A stretch of 64,000 nt of DNA. Source: Naegleria lovaniensis. Lineage: Eukaryota; Heterolobosea; Eutetramitea; Acrasida; Naegleriidae. The stretch covers positions 124,001 through 188,000 of the forward strand of contig NW_025407865.1 of the NCBI RefSeq assembly GCF_003324165.1, given 5' to 3'. This document shows positions 11,323 through 21,666 of the stretch, in pieces. The stretch's first letter is position 1, and each line of letters starts with the position of its first letter. The notes under the pieces are model-generated. The model was not told the origin of the DNA and did not search any database. It worked only from the letters and a program-made list of their open reading frames with translations. Position numbers and translations under genes: made by a program.

Positions 11323-12715
11323 TTATTGCTTTCGCAAGTGTCTTTGGCAGAATGCTTCTAATCGGTCGTAAGCTTCCACAAGATCTGCTTTAGATGGGCA
11401 GGTCACTACCCTGAAATAGTTTTTCATTCTAAAGCATTGGCCAGGCAAAACCACAAGGCTTTCTTCCTTGAGAAGAAGCGACGAGAATTCCACATCGTCT
11501 CGAATGGACTCGTCGAACATGTTCAAATCGATACCTATCATGCAATACATGGCTCCTTGTGGTTTGATGGCAGAAAGACCCTTAATTTGTGAAACTCTTT
11601 CAGTGGTATAATCAGAACTTTCCTTCAGTGACCTGTTCACATTCTTGTAGAATGATTCATCGACCTTTTCCAGAATATCTGGTAAAGCACCTTGAATGAG
11701 TGTGTTGGCACCTAAAATCAATGTTGTTAACCTTTGAATACCGTCTCTTACAACATTCAAATAACCTTGTTTATCGTAAATGCAAATCCAACCAATTCTC
11801 CATCCAGGTACAAGGTACTGTTTTGCAATTCCACCTACGCTCAAAATTGGAACTGTCTCAGTTAACTCTGCCATTCTAACAAATTTCTTTGACTCGTCAA
11901 AAATCATATCTGCATAAATTTCGTCTGCAATAATTGGAAGTTTATACTCTTCAGCTAATTGTATAATTTCTGAAATATGTTGCTCGGAATATACTGAACC
12001 ACATGGATTTGAAGGATTATTTACAATGATGGCTCTTGTTTTATCTGTAATGAGCGATTTGACATGATCCAAATCTACCTTCCAATCATCATTAGGCTTT
12101 AAATTGTAATACCGAGCTTCAATACCTTTGCTTCCAGCCAATGTGGTATACAGAGAGAAGCCAGGTTGTGGTATCAGTAATTCATCACCTTCGTTACACA
12201 AGGCTTGAACACAAATATCCAAAGCTCCACTAGCACCGCTGCAAATCACAATATCCTAATATTATTGCAAGAATAATATCATGAGACGTAATCATTACGG
12301 ACATTAACATATTATCGGGTAATTTCAATTATCATCATTGGTTCATCATCATTATAGAAATTCAAAATTGAACGTCCATTCAACTTACCGAAGGCTTCAA
12401 ATCATGATTTTTAGTAGAACATCGTTGTGCAACAGCTTTACGGGCATCATCTCGTCCCATGGATGGTGCATAGCCATTACATGCTCCACTCTTTACAGCC
12501 CGAATTACAGCCTCCTCTACGACATGATCCGTACGTAAATTTCCAAAGACCGTTGGGTCTCCAATGGAGAGTGAGAGTTTTTTCTTTTGTGGATTCAAGT
12601 CCTCATCACGAAGCTTATCAACAATTTGTCGGATGGGATTAACGGTTCGCATGGAAGAGAGAGAAGGCTTGATGGAGGACCATGAGGAAGTTTCGCGTCG
12701 TTGGTTCGTGGTCAT
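11323..12715 (-). CDS. TAT: Tyrosine aminotransferase-like class I/II aminotransferase
   Basis: PLP enzyme moving the amino group of tyrosine (or a related amino acid) to 2-oxoglutarate, the first step of tyrosine breakdown. Two exons: 12715-12389 and 12255-11323 (419 residues), joined in phase 0 across a 133-nt intron with a GTAAGT donor. Motifs: NPIRQIVDKL near the N terminus (typical of tyrosine aminotransferases), LSIGDPTVFGNL, NGYAPSMGRDDAR, NNPSNPCGSVYS, ADEIYADM and the PLP-lysine region SVGGIAKQYLVPGWRIGWI, which matches the family's LAKRWLVPGWR block. Length is close to animal enzymes. No obvious targeting peptide. Alanine aminotransferase is less likely because the NPSNPCG and VPGWR blocks fit tyrosine aminotransferase better. 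Confidence 0.88.
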
Positions 12716-13353
12716 TCTTTGTGTGTGTTGTTAATGATGATGATGGAATTGACTTGTGTGGTGTTGAAAAAGATTTTGGCTGAACTAGTCTTGAAAGTGG
12801 TGGCTGTTGTGTGTGAATGAGGATGTTGCTGTTATTGTTTGTATGGCAACAATGCAACGATTATTTGTGTCTCACAAATTCAGCCCAAGTTATTAAAAGA
12901 TGTTTGTAGTGACTTGATTCAAAAATCTTCTTGAGAAGTTTTTTTTGCGTGTTGTAAACTCGATTTCAGGTCGACCCAAGGCGGGTATTTTTAGTCGTGC
13001 CTCGTTTTGTTAATTTTCCAACGTTGCACTGAACGAGGCACAACGAACCAATCAATATCAACTTGAACAAACCGTACATCGGCTCAGCAACGCTAAATTC
13101 ATCACATTCCTCAAAGATTCGCTAAAGTAACTTGTCCTTAACCTTATTGACTGCATTTATTTTTGTAGCGTGATTTTTTCTACAGCCTGAAGAACTTGTT
13201 GCATGAAAACTTTTAACTTTTTTTGAAACCCTTGCGTGATCTTTGTCTCACAGTGCAGGTTGAAAGCCGATACAACAATGAAAGGATTAAAAATAAATTT
13301 ACTTCATAAAAATTTAACTTTTTGACCTTGGTCATCCCTTCTTGAATTGTCAA
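12716..13353. other. Intergenic stretch with hairpin and TFIIB relic
   Basis: No convincing gene. It holds the upstream region of the aminotransferase, a 10-bp stem (GTGCCTCGTT at 12997-13006 with AACGAGGCAC at 13032-13041, 25-base loop) and a degraded copy of the TFIIB 3' end at about 13050-13160, listed separately. Confidence 0.6.
13050..13160. repeat. Decayed partial duplicate of the TFIIB gene 3' end
   Basis: This block resembles 14210-14325, which is the last codons and 3' flank of the TFIIB gene on the minus strand. The 25 bases at 13126-13150 are identical to 14279-14303 and encode the TFIIB C-terminal residues around NKVKDKLL. Flanking shared strings include CAAACCGTACAT, ATTCATCA and CCTCAAAGATT in the same order, with indels between. 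The copy lies about 1.15 kb away in the same orientation and is too short and diverged to code, so it looks like a partial tandem duplication that has decayed. Confidence 0.7.
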
Positions 13354-13590
13354 ATGCAATCTACTTCTGGTCCTCTCCATACACAGGATTTATTGGACAT
13401 GTTGCCAAACACTCCATCTTCTGATGAACTAATCACTCAACAACAAATCGTTCAACTTATGAACGACATTTTAAACAACAAACAAAGGGAGGCGGGCCAA
13501 AACGAAGAAGAAGATGAAGAAGAAGAAGACGAAGAAGAGTTATCACTCACGCCAGCACAACTGGAGAGATTAAAAAATTTGGGATACTGA
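13354..13590 (+). CDS. Small acidic protein of unknown function
   Basis: A 78-residue ORF from the first ATG in frame (MQSTSGPLHTQDLL). It is followed by a glutamine-rich helix-like part (ITQQQIVQLMNDIL), a run of about 16 Glu/Asp residues and a basic end, LTPAQLERLKNLGY. I do not recognise it. The ordered change from polar to acidic to helical, and the stop directly after LGY, suggest a real small protein, but it could also be the last exon of something larger or non-coding. It lies between the TFIIB relic and the TFIIB gene, on the opposite strand. Confidence 0.4.
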   Translation: MQSTSGPLHTQDLLDMLPNTPSSDELITQQQIVQLMNDILNNKQREAGQNEEEDEEEEDEEELSLTPAQLERLKNLGY

Positions 13591-14271
13591 TTTTTCAGTA
13601 AAGTAATCCAACGAGTAAAATCGAATTTACAACCGAATTTATTCTACTTCATAGCATCAGTCTGTCCAACTCACTTCTCTCACCAGGCGCATTCTGTGTT
13701 GTGCACTACAAAAGCTATGGATAAACTCATGTCATCTACTGCCCGAATGCGATTCAGTTTTTGATTCATCTAGATTAAGGACGTTGTTGAGTTTTTTTTT
13801 GAAAACCTCAACAAGAGTTGAAACTTTATCAGTGTTGAATGACTCATTGAATTGAAACTCTTTCAACTTGATTCATTCTTTTCGTCCGAACTGATCATGG
13901 AAAAGTGAACGCCTTGACAATTCCTTATCCACCCCCAAAACAACACTTTTGATTCAAAGAATGAATAAATGGTTCGTCAGGAACTGTCTGTTGATGAATA
14001 TATTGACTTGTTGAGCTTGTAATAAATTGTGGCTTTTATTCTTTCATTTTAATGCTGACAAATTTAAAACCGTTTATAAAAACAAAACCTCCAAAACAAA
14101 CAAGGTTATTAATAAACCTTGCGTCATCAGGACTGTGTTTTAGCGATGGAAGAAGTTGCTGTAATTGTTCATTTGGCTTCAACGGTGCACATCGAATCCA
14201 TTGAGGTCAATCAACTTCAACAAACCGTACATTGTTTCATGCACTTTACATTCATCAACTGCCTCAAAGAT
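13591..14271. other. Intergenic stretch, nothing recognised
   Basis: About 680 AT-rich bases between the small acidic ORF and the TFIIB stop codon. I see T-runs and weak inverted repeats only. The right end (from about 14210) is the source sequence of the TFIIB relic. Confidence 0.5.
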
Positions 14272-15303
14272 TTATTTCAGTAACTTGTCCTTAACCTTAT
14301 TGAAATCATTGACTGCCTTTCTAATTGTTGCATGAGTGATGGCAGACACTTCTTCAACGTCGATTTCTGTTTTACGGAATTTCTGGTCTGAATGGTTCTC
14401 AGAAGCAAACACAATACAAGCCGCAGCAACTGTAGATGGGTTTTTACCTGCATCTGCACCAATTTCAGCCACTCTTTCGGCAGTGTCAAGAGCAAATGAC
14501 AAAATCTTGGTTGGAAGTTTCAGCTTTGAAGCAAAGCTCTCGATATATGATTTTGGTGAATTGCTGTCTGCAATGGTAAGATCTTTCAATGACTCAATTT
14601 TACCAATTTCCATGATCATCTTGTTCAATTTCTTTTCCTTAACTCCTAATAGAGCACATACTTCTTTGAGCGTCACAGCATGACCCACAACCTTTAATCC
14701 CTTATATAAGCATGCACCTAAAGCCTCTTTTTCATTCCTAGAATTAATTTTGTTATTTTCACTGAGTACTTTAAATATTTGTTGGACTGTGGTGGCTGCT
14801 CTTGATGGAGCTCCAAACTCATCAACCCATTTGTTAATTTCGCTGAATGCTGTTTTCAATCTGTTTTCAATCTTTTCTGTTGTTTGCTGAATTTTCATTT
14901 GTGTTCGCATCAGGCTACCCGATTGACCAGGTACTCGGGCAATGGAAGTTGCCAATTGACCTTCCAATAATTCATTGTTACTTGCTTTAGAAGCACGAGC
15001 CTTGTCCTCGCCTCCTTCATCATTTTGGAAATTTCTATGTTCTTCTTCACGAGAAATTAAATAGTTTGAAACGACTAATCCGCATCCTCGACACACCATA
15101 CATCCTTGAGCGTGATCTTCCACTACATCTTTATCACTCTTACAATTCGAGCAATATAATGGAGAGTGTTGCGGATTTGATATTTGATTCAAAAGTTGTT
15201 TTTGATATTTGCTGAGTTTAGGAATGTCTTGTGGTGCTCCCGAGATGCGACTCGCAGCACTATTGGCTGATGACGAGTGAGTGGTAATGGATGATGAGAG
15301 CAT
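14272..15303 (-). CDS. GTF2B: Transcription initiation factor IIB
   Basis: General factor that bridges TBP-promoter DNA and RNA polymerase II and helps set the start site. Single exon, 343 residues, close to the usual size. The zinc ribbon is at residues 51-74 (YCSNCKSD then CRGCGLVV; Cys51, Cys54, Cys71, Cys74), followed by the B-reader/linker region. Two cyclin folds follow, with the first-repeat text RAATTVQQIFKVLSENN and ALGACLYKGLKVVG and the second-repeat text AERVAEIGADAGKNPSTVAAACIVFASE. The protein ends KVKDKLLK. The fragment of this gene repeated at about 13.1 kb covers only this last part. Confidence 0.96.
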   Translation of the reverse strand: MLSSSITTHSSSANSAASRISGAPQDIPKLSKYQKQLLNQISNPQHSPLYCSNCKSDKDVVEDHAQGCMVCRGCGLVVSNYLISREEEHRNFQNDEGGEDKARASKASNNELLEGQLATSIARVPGQSGSLMRTQMKIQQTTEKIENRLKTAFSEINKWVDEFGAPSRAATTVQQIFKVLSENNKINSRNEKEALGACLYKGLKVVGHAVTLKEVCALLGVKEKKLNKMIMEIGKIESLKDLTIADSNSPKSYIESFASKLKLPTKILSFALDTAERVAEIGADAGKNPSTVAAACIVFASENHSDQKFRKTEIDVEEVSAITHATIRKAVNDFNKVKDKLLK

Positions 15304-15388
15304 TTTTTTTATTTGATTTTTATTTCATAAACTTCACGAATAAATTTATTCGTCGTGAGTTCCCAACGTGTCTTAAATACATTGTAAT

Positions 15389-16044
15389 TCAATCTCTACG
15401 TTGCAATGGTTTTACACCCGCAGCAGTCAATCCAGCAAATAAGATGGTTCCAAATGCATGACCTAAAGCAATTCCCATCTCTGGTTTCTTTAAAATCAAA
15501 CCAGTTAATCCTCCCAATACCACACTACCGAGCCATGCTTGTTGCCACATATTACAATGAATATTACTAGCAAATGTCAATAATAATTGTCATCACCATT
15601 CCACAACACTTACTGCTTGATACGGAAAGCTCGATCATCAAAATTATTTTGAGTGAACGTTCGAGCTTTGCCATAATAAAGAATCGAACCAACGAGAAAT
15701 CCTATCGTTGTTCCTCTCCAAATATATTGTGGAAGTCTAGTGTTCAGAAAGTTAGAAAATGAAAGCGTTGGTTCTTTCCTTCTTTTCAAAAAGTAATGAA
15801 TAGGAGTGTAGATGGCACCTACGAAGAATGAACACGCCGTGGAGCAGAATAGCATGCAAGATCGGAGCCAAGATCATTTTCGTAAAGAGAGAACGATGAT
15901 GATCAATAACCTACCAAACAATCCTCCGACTTGAACGGTGCAGCTAATGACATGCATGAATAAAAAGGTTTTTGGATTTGCAACTTTATCTGCCTCTGGG
16001 ATGATCACTTCGTTGCTAGTTGTTGCTGCGTTGGATGATGACAT
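15389..16044 (-). CDS. Small multi-pass membrane protein (DUF1757-like?)
   Basis: Three exons placed by splice sites and phase: 16044-15915, 15818-15613 and 15565-15389, giving 170 residues. Introns are 96 and 47 nt with GTAGGT and GTAAGT donors. The middle join yields VQVGGLFGAIYTPIHYF, which reads smoothly. Hydrophobic stretches: FLFMHVISCTVQVGGLFGA (about 28-46), RGTTIGFLVGSILYY (about 75-90), AWLGSVVLGGLTGLIL and LGHAFGTILFAGLTAAG near the C terminus. The glycine-rich hydrophobic segments resemble Tim17-like or DUF1757 proteins of the mitochondrial inner membrane, but I cannot prove that. The exon structure is well supported; the function is unknown. Confidence 0.6.
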
Positions 16045-16295
16045 GATGAAAAGAGTGGTCTAATTGTTTTTTTGATTGGTGGGCCAGATTGGAGATTTTG
16101 TTAAGCTAAAATTCCTATTGGAGGACAATTGTGACTGAGGACATTTTTCATTGAGCACTTGTTTTTTAGTTCCTCCACTAATGAATTGATCAAATAGGTG
16201 AGAGCCTTTTGACTAGACTGACCACTGGATGCATTTGCATTTGATTGTTTTTGAATTCCTTCCTTTTACTAAACAGGAATTATTGGAAACAAAAA

Positions 16296-17777
16296 ATGAA
16301 CAAACATCAAGAACCCTTCACAGATGAAGAATATCTGTATGGTCATTCGGAACCTCATCATCATTACCAACATTCCGATGATTCATCATCAGTGTTATTT
16401 CAGTCCATTCAAATTTCAATTCCCGTTCTTCCATTCATTGTCATATTATGTTTGATTTCAATCATTGTTATATTACGAATGATTAAATTTGGGCAATGGA
16501 CTATTAACTGGCAAATAATTGCAAAAAGTTTTCGACATCAAGTGGTTCTACTCTGCTTATTTGTGGAAATTCCTCTCTTGCTTTTTTATTTATTTTCATT
16601 GATCAAGCACGGAAAGAAAGATAGGCTTCTTGCTGTGGTTCTCTTGTTGAATGGAATGTTTTCTGGGCTCATGAGTTTTATGCAAGAGAAGAGTCTTGGA
16701 TTTCTTGTATCATTAATGGGCTGTTTTATTGCTAGTCTTGTAATTGATGAAGCACATGTGAGAACCATATTACTTTGCTTGTGCTTTGTTTTAATTGTGA
16801 TGGTAGGTTGTGTGAAATTTAGCGTGAGTGTGAGGATATATTTGGACAATATTTATTGTGTCTGTTGACCCCTTTAATAATTGTGAAAACGTAAGAAAAT
16901 TCGGAAAATCATCTTCCAAAACGAAAACATGGAGAGTGAACAGTGGCAAGACAAGAGATTTAGAAACGTCAGATTTGAAAACGACTCGTTGTACCCCTCT
17001 CGTGACAGCGACGATAGAAACAGTCTTCGAAATAGGTTTGAGAATTATTATCGAGCTGGTCAATCACAGGTTGAGGACAGATTGATAGCAAATAGGTTTG
17101 ACACTTTCGTGGCAGATGAACACACACCTACTGACGATGACCTGATTCATCAAGAACATGCAGAATCAAGAAGTAAGAGTGCCAATAGCGACTCGTCAGT
17201 TATGAGCTTCTTTCGTAGTTTTCTTCCAAATCGATCCTCGAATTTACCCAAACAACAACAGCCAGATATTCTTGAACGAAAAGCAGTCAAGCTTCAAAGA
17301 CCTGTGACTGCCTATGAAAGATATCTCAATTCTCGAAATCAACCCATTAGGCCTGTACGGGAATCTGCTTCCCCACTTGATTCTTCAACTAATAGGTCTA
17401 CATTTACCCATGCAACAACAACTTCTGCTACTACGGACTCTGAAACCGCATTACAGAACCGACCTTGGTCCTTAAGATATTCGACAACTTCAAGCAATGT
17501 GCATCCGTCCGTAGTACAAGCTCAACAACCTTCCTCCATCACTCTCGCCTCATCATCCCGCCCAGAATCTTCCAGTTATCCCTCCAATGAAGCTCCAATA
17601 AGGCAAAATGTGATTCGATCCTCCTCTCCACAAGCTCCATCCATTCATCGAGTTTCCTTCAACCATAATCCCACCTCATCTCCACAAAATCGATTTGGGG
17701 ACATATCCTCCACGGAAGATGAAGAGTTCATTCCATCTACGTCCACCTTGTACACCACGGATGATGACGATCAATAA
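16296..17777 (+). CDS. Multi-pass membrane protein with long disordered tail
   Basis: Two exons: 16296-16802 and 16896-17777 (462 residues), joined in phase 0 over a 93-nt intron with a GTAGGT donor; the acceptor (GTAAG) is weaker, so the join is tentative. The first Met is MNKHQEPFTDEE. After a short His-rich cytosolic start there are about five hydrophobic segments (for example PVLPFIVILCLISIIVIL, VVLLCLFVEIPLLLFYLF, LLLNGMFSGLMSF). The second exon is polar and rich in Ser, Thr and Arg (ATTTSATTDSETA, SSSRPESSSYP) and probably disordered. I recognise no domain. It could be a small receptor or transporter-like protein with a phosphorylatable tail. Confidence 0.6.
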
Positions 17778-18025
17778 TGAGTAGATTTTGATTCCCAAGT
17801 TCAGGAGCGGAAGCCAGAGCTCACGAAAAAAATATTATTATTGAGGTTTACGCTCTCGAGGGCACATTTCCAAAAAACTACGATCCACGTATCGAATAGA
17901 AGCCTTATTATCTTGAATAACTCTGCTGTAGCTTACTCTTGATCCATACCAAGTATTATTAAGGCTGATTATACCATTGAATATTTACAGACTCATAAAA
18001 AGTTCTTTTGGCACATACAGTATAG

Positions 18026-20550
18026 ATGGGAAAAGGAACAGTTGTACCAACTTCTACTAGTTCTTCTATTGAATTTCAGACACGGAAAACAGGATTAAGC
18101 AAGAGCATTTCACGATCATCAGCAAGCTTTGGTGTCGTACGAAAGAGTACTTATTTTCATTCTGATGATGAAGCTTACTCGGAGAAGGCTGAACGCCGAG
18201 AGAGAAACCCAGTGATTGCTTGCTTACTCTCAGTACGGCTATTCATCATTGTCATAATTACACTACTCATTGCACTTTGTATCTTTTCGATATGGATTAC
18301 ATCCTACGTAACCAGCCAACACACAGCATTACAGAATACGCAGACTCTGTTTAAAACCATGAACGTACAAGTCTCTAATTACCTTTCCTCCCAAATAGTA
18401 CCAGCTCGATCAGTTGCTCAAACCATTGCTGATGATTATCACAACAGTGTTGTTGGACTCAATTTGAACGTCATGCCTTACTTGTCAAGCAAGATGAAAT
18501 GGTTTGGAGTAACAGGTGCCAATCTATGTCTTGGAGAGGAAGGATTGAGCGTTCTCTATGCTTATTCTCTTTCTGTATCAGCCCAAGGCACTGATATTTT
18601 GCTAGGTGCCTTTCAACCAAATGCCAACTCTAGGTTTTTGATGTTCATATCTAATATGGACACAGGAGAATTATATTACGACCAGATGGTGAGAAACATT
18701 TCATATGTAGTGTCTGCTACTGATTATTACATTGATTCCGTCAAGATGTTGAAGACCAACTCTGAAGGAGGCTTCGGCCCCGTATACAAGGTGATTAACA
18801 GTAAGTAATGCTGTTGTATTTTGAAAGATTTATGGGTAACATGGTTTTTCAAGGTGGGCAAGCCATGTACTGGTCCACTCCTGTCTACGACAAGAGCTTA
18901 CTTCCTCATCAAAAGAAACGATTAGGAATCGTTAAGGTCAACGTTTCCCTATTTAAAATTTCTCAATATTTGCTTTCAATGTCATTGCTTTCGAAAGGTT
19001 TTTTTGTAGTCACCGAGAATGATAGCAATTATGTCATTGGTGCCAACTTTGTTATTTCAGGACTGGATAATGACCGAATACCTGTGACAAATGTTACGGA
19101 AAAAGATACAAACATCATTTTCCAAAAATTATTGAACGTAAATCCACAAGATGCAGACATAATCAAAATTCATGCTAAGGGCGTCGACTATCTAGTATCA
19201 ACATTTTCATATTCTTTGTTTAATTTAAAGTGGAGAATCACAATGATTTTGCACGAAGGAGAGGTACAACAAGGAAGCATAATTAGTAGCTATATCATTC
19301 TGGGAGTGGCATTGTTTCTTTCTTTATTTGGAATTATAGCTAGTATTGTGCTTGGCTGGATTGTTACCAAACCGCTACGAATTATTCAACAAGACCTACT
19401 CAAAATTGAAGTGCTTGAATTGGACGACGTTGTTGAGCATCACTCAATATTCACAGAGCTGAAAAGCATTTATGCAAGCCTTATAGAAACAGTTACTGAC
19501 CTTAAAGAGATAAAAACATTTATCCCAGAGTCTGTTTTGAATCAATTAGGCCAGAGCAAAGATTTACCAAAGGAAATGACAGCTTTGCACAACGAATCTC
19601 CATTGCATGACAATGATAGCGGTCATTCTCAAGCTTCAGTTAGCAAACACAGCTCATTGCCAATAACTAAAATGGTTGGAAACATACTGAAGCTCGGTCT
19701 ACAAGAAGTAGAGATAAGTGTACTGTATGTGCAAGTACGTGGGTTGACAGAGCAGGAATTTGTTAACCCCTCTGAGTTAGGAAACGCTGCCAGCAGAATC
19801 ATCACGTCCATTTCGAACATATGCCGATCTTTAAAGCTGGATTTACAAATTCGAACCTATGATGAATTTGTCATCCCGTTTAACAGTGTGACTGCCCAGT
19901 CAGTTGAAACTGCCATGAAAATATCATCCATACTTTCTAAAGACATCTCTGAAGCAGAAGAAGCCATAAAATTTCATATTGGGGTTGCCTCTGGCTTCGT
20001 TTTGCAAGGCAATATTGGAAGTAAGAATCACAGATATCATGCATTAATTGGATCATTAATGGAGAAGGCACAATATTTGTCGAAACTGAACGCTTTTTTC
20101 AATACTACTATTATTATTGACCAAACCACCTTTAACCATGCCAAAGATCAATTCTTTGTAAGGCCAGTAGAAAGATATCTCATGTCAAAAGACATTGAAA
20201 CCGTTTATCAAGTCCTCAAACCAAATCAAAAGTGCGAAGACGATGAGTGGATGTATGTGTTAGCACAAAACAAACAAAACGACACGTACAGAAAATATTC
20301 AGCTAATTTTGCAAGATTGTTTTTGCATGAAAATGAAAGCCAGGTTGAAATAGCTGTTGACTATTTCAAAGACTATATTAATTCCCATTTTCACCACAAG
20401 CAAAAGGACCATATTCTCGAAAGATTAGAGAATATTTTAAAGCAACGAGAAGAAGTTGTGAATTTTAATTTTTCTAAGTATCATTCTAACATTAGGGATG
20501 AGCTTTGTGGATATTTCAATTCCACTAAATTAAGGACAGAACATTACTGA
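18026..20550 (+). CDS. Receptor-type class III nucleotidyl cyclase homolog, probably inactive
   Basis: Exons 18026-18800 and 18854-20550 (823 residues; 53-nt intron, GTAAGT donor, join VINS/GGQAMYW). A transmembrane helix at residues 64-93 and a second near 402-430 (IILGVALFLSLFGIIASIVLG) enclose an extracellular sensor of Cache type. A HAMP-like stretch (IVTKPLRIIQQDL) leads to a class III cyclase fold at about 540-720: VEISVLYVQVRGLT, then FHIGVASGFVLQGNIGSKN and HALIGSLMEKAQYLSKL. Active cyclases read FADIRG and VNxAxRL at these places. Here the first metal Asp is Gln (about 551), and the usual Asn and Arg are Glu and Tyr. The fold is clear, catalysis is doubtful. It may sense a ligand and regulate a partner cyclase. 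Confidence 0.82.
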
Positions 20551-20571
20551 TTGTCAGAGCTATTTTCGAGC

Positions 20572-21568
20572 TTATTTCTTTTTCTTTGATTTTTTGCCAC
20601 TTGCTTTCTTTTCAGGCTCCGATTTCGAAACTTTAAAGATGGGTATTTCGAGCGGTTGGTAGGGTGTAGTGAGAATAGCATCAAAGCTACAGCTATTTAA
20701 AATAGAGTGATCATTGCCCGGCAACAAAACACCTTACTTACTGCTTTAGAAAGTTATCTTTAAATCTATTATAATTTCGTGTGGCTGTTTCCGTTCTAGG
20801 ATGTGTGTGACCAAGTTTTTCTCGGAGAACTTTCATTCCTTGTAAATACAGATCATTGGCATTTTGAAATTCCCCAAGGCATTGTTGGCTGCATGCCACA
20901 TTAACAATTGAGACTGCTGTGTCTACATTATTTTCTCCAACCAAGGCACGCCTTATTTCCAAAGCCTTAGTAAAGTACTTGTTTGCTAACAAGAATTGTC
21001 CAACATGGTAAAATACGCTACCAACACAACTGTACGGGATGGCAGAGTCACAATTGTTCATATTTGCAGCAAACTTTTTGGCCTCCATAAATTCGCTAAT
21101 AGCTAAATCGTCGTTACCTAAACTTTGGTAAACGAGCCCAATGGCACACCTGAAATATACCAATACTTGAGGACTCAAGAAATCTTTATGCATCATACTA
21201 TCTTTTAATTCCTCCTCAATATCTTTCTCCAAAGCCAATCGTCTCTCGTTCTGTTCGGTAAGATCCAAATTTTTCGAAATTTCTACAAAATCTTCCATTC
21301 TCAAATCAATCAACTCTTTTTTTCGTCTAATGTACTCGTATTCGATCCATAAATTTTGAGCTCGAATGTAGCCATCAATAGCTTGTTGATATAAACTCGA
21401 ATTATGATAGTTCATCGCAACTTCAATTAATTTTGCAATTTCTTCATTCGGACATGGGGGAGCGAAAAGAACCTCTCGGATGATGCAAGGAATGTCTTGC
21501 TCCTTTGGTTCATATTTGAGACGATATGAATTCAAATGTAATGGATTCTGTTGGTGTTGCTTGATCAT
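20572..21568 (-). CDS. TPR-repeat protein with lysine-rich tail
   Basis: Exons 21568-20742 and 20686-20572 (313 residues; 55-nt intron, GTAAGT donor). The frame is open 27 codons further up, but only from a TTG after a stop, so I start at MIKQHQQNP. Tetratricopeptide-like helices are clear in the second half: AIGLVYQSLGNDDLAISEFMEA, VGSVFYHVGQFLLANKYFTKALEIR and VACSQQCLGEFQNANDLYLQGMKV. The last exon adds a proline-containing linker and a basic end (KKASGKKSKKKK). TPRs are protein-binding scaffolds; no partner is suggested. The 5' end lies about 100 bases from the stop of the next gene on the same strand. Confidence 0.75.
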
Positions 21569-21666
21569 GATTTTTTTAAATTTCAAATCCCATCTTGCAA
21601 CAGCTTGTAAACTTTTTAGCGCCAAATCGAAACGTTTGATGAAATTCAACTATCAAACAAGTTCGT

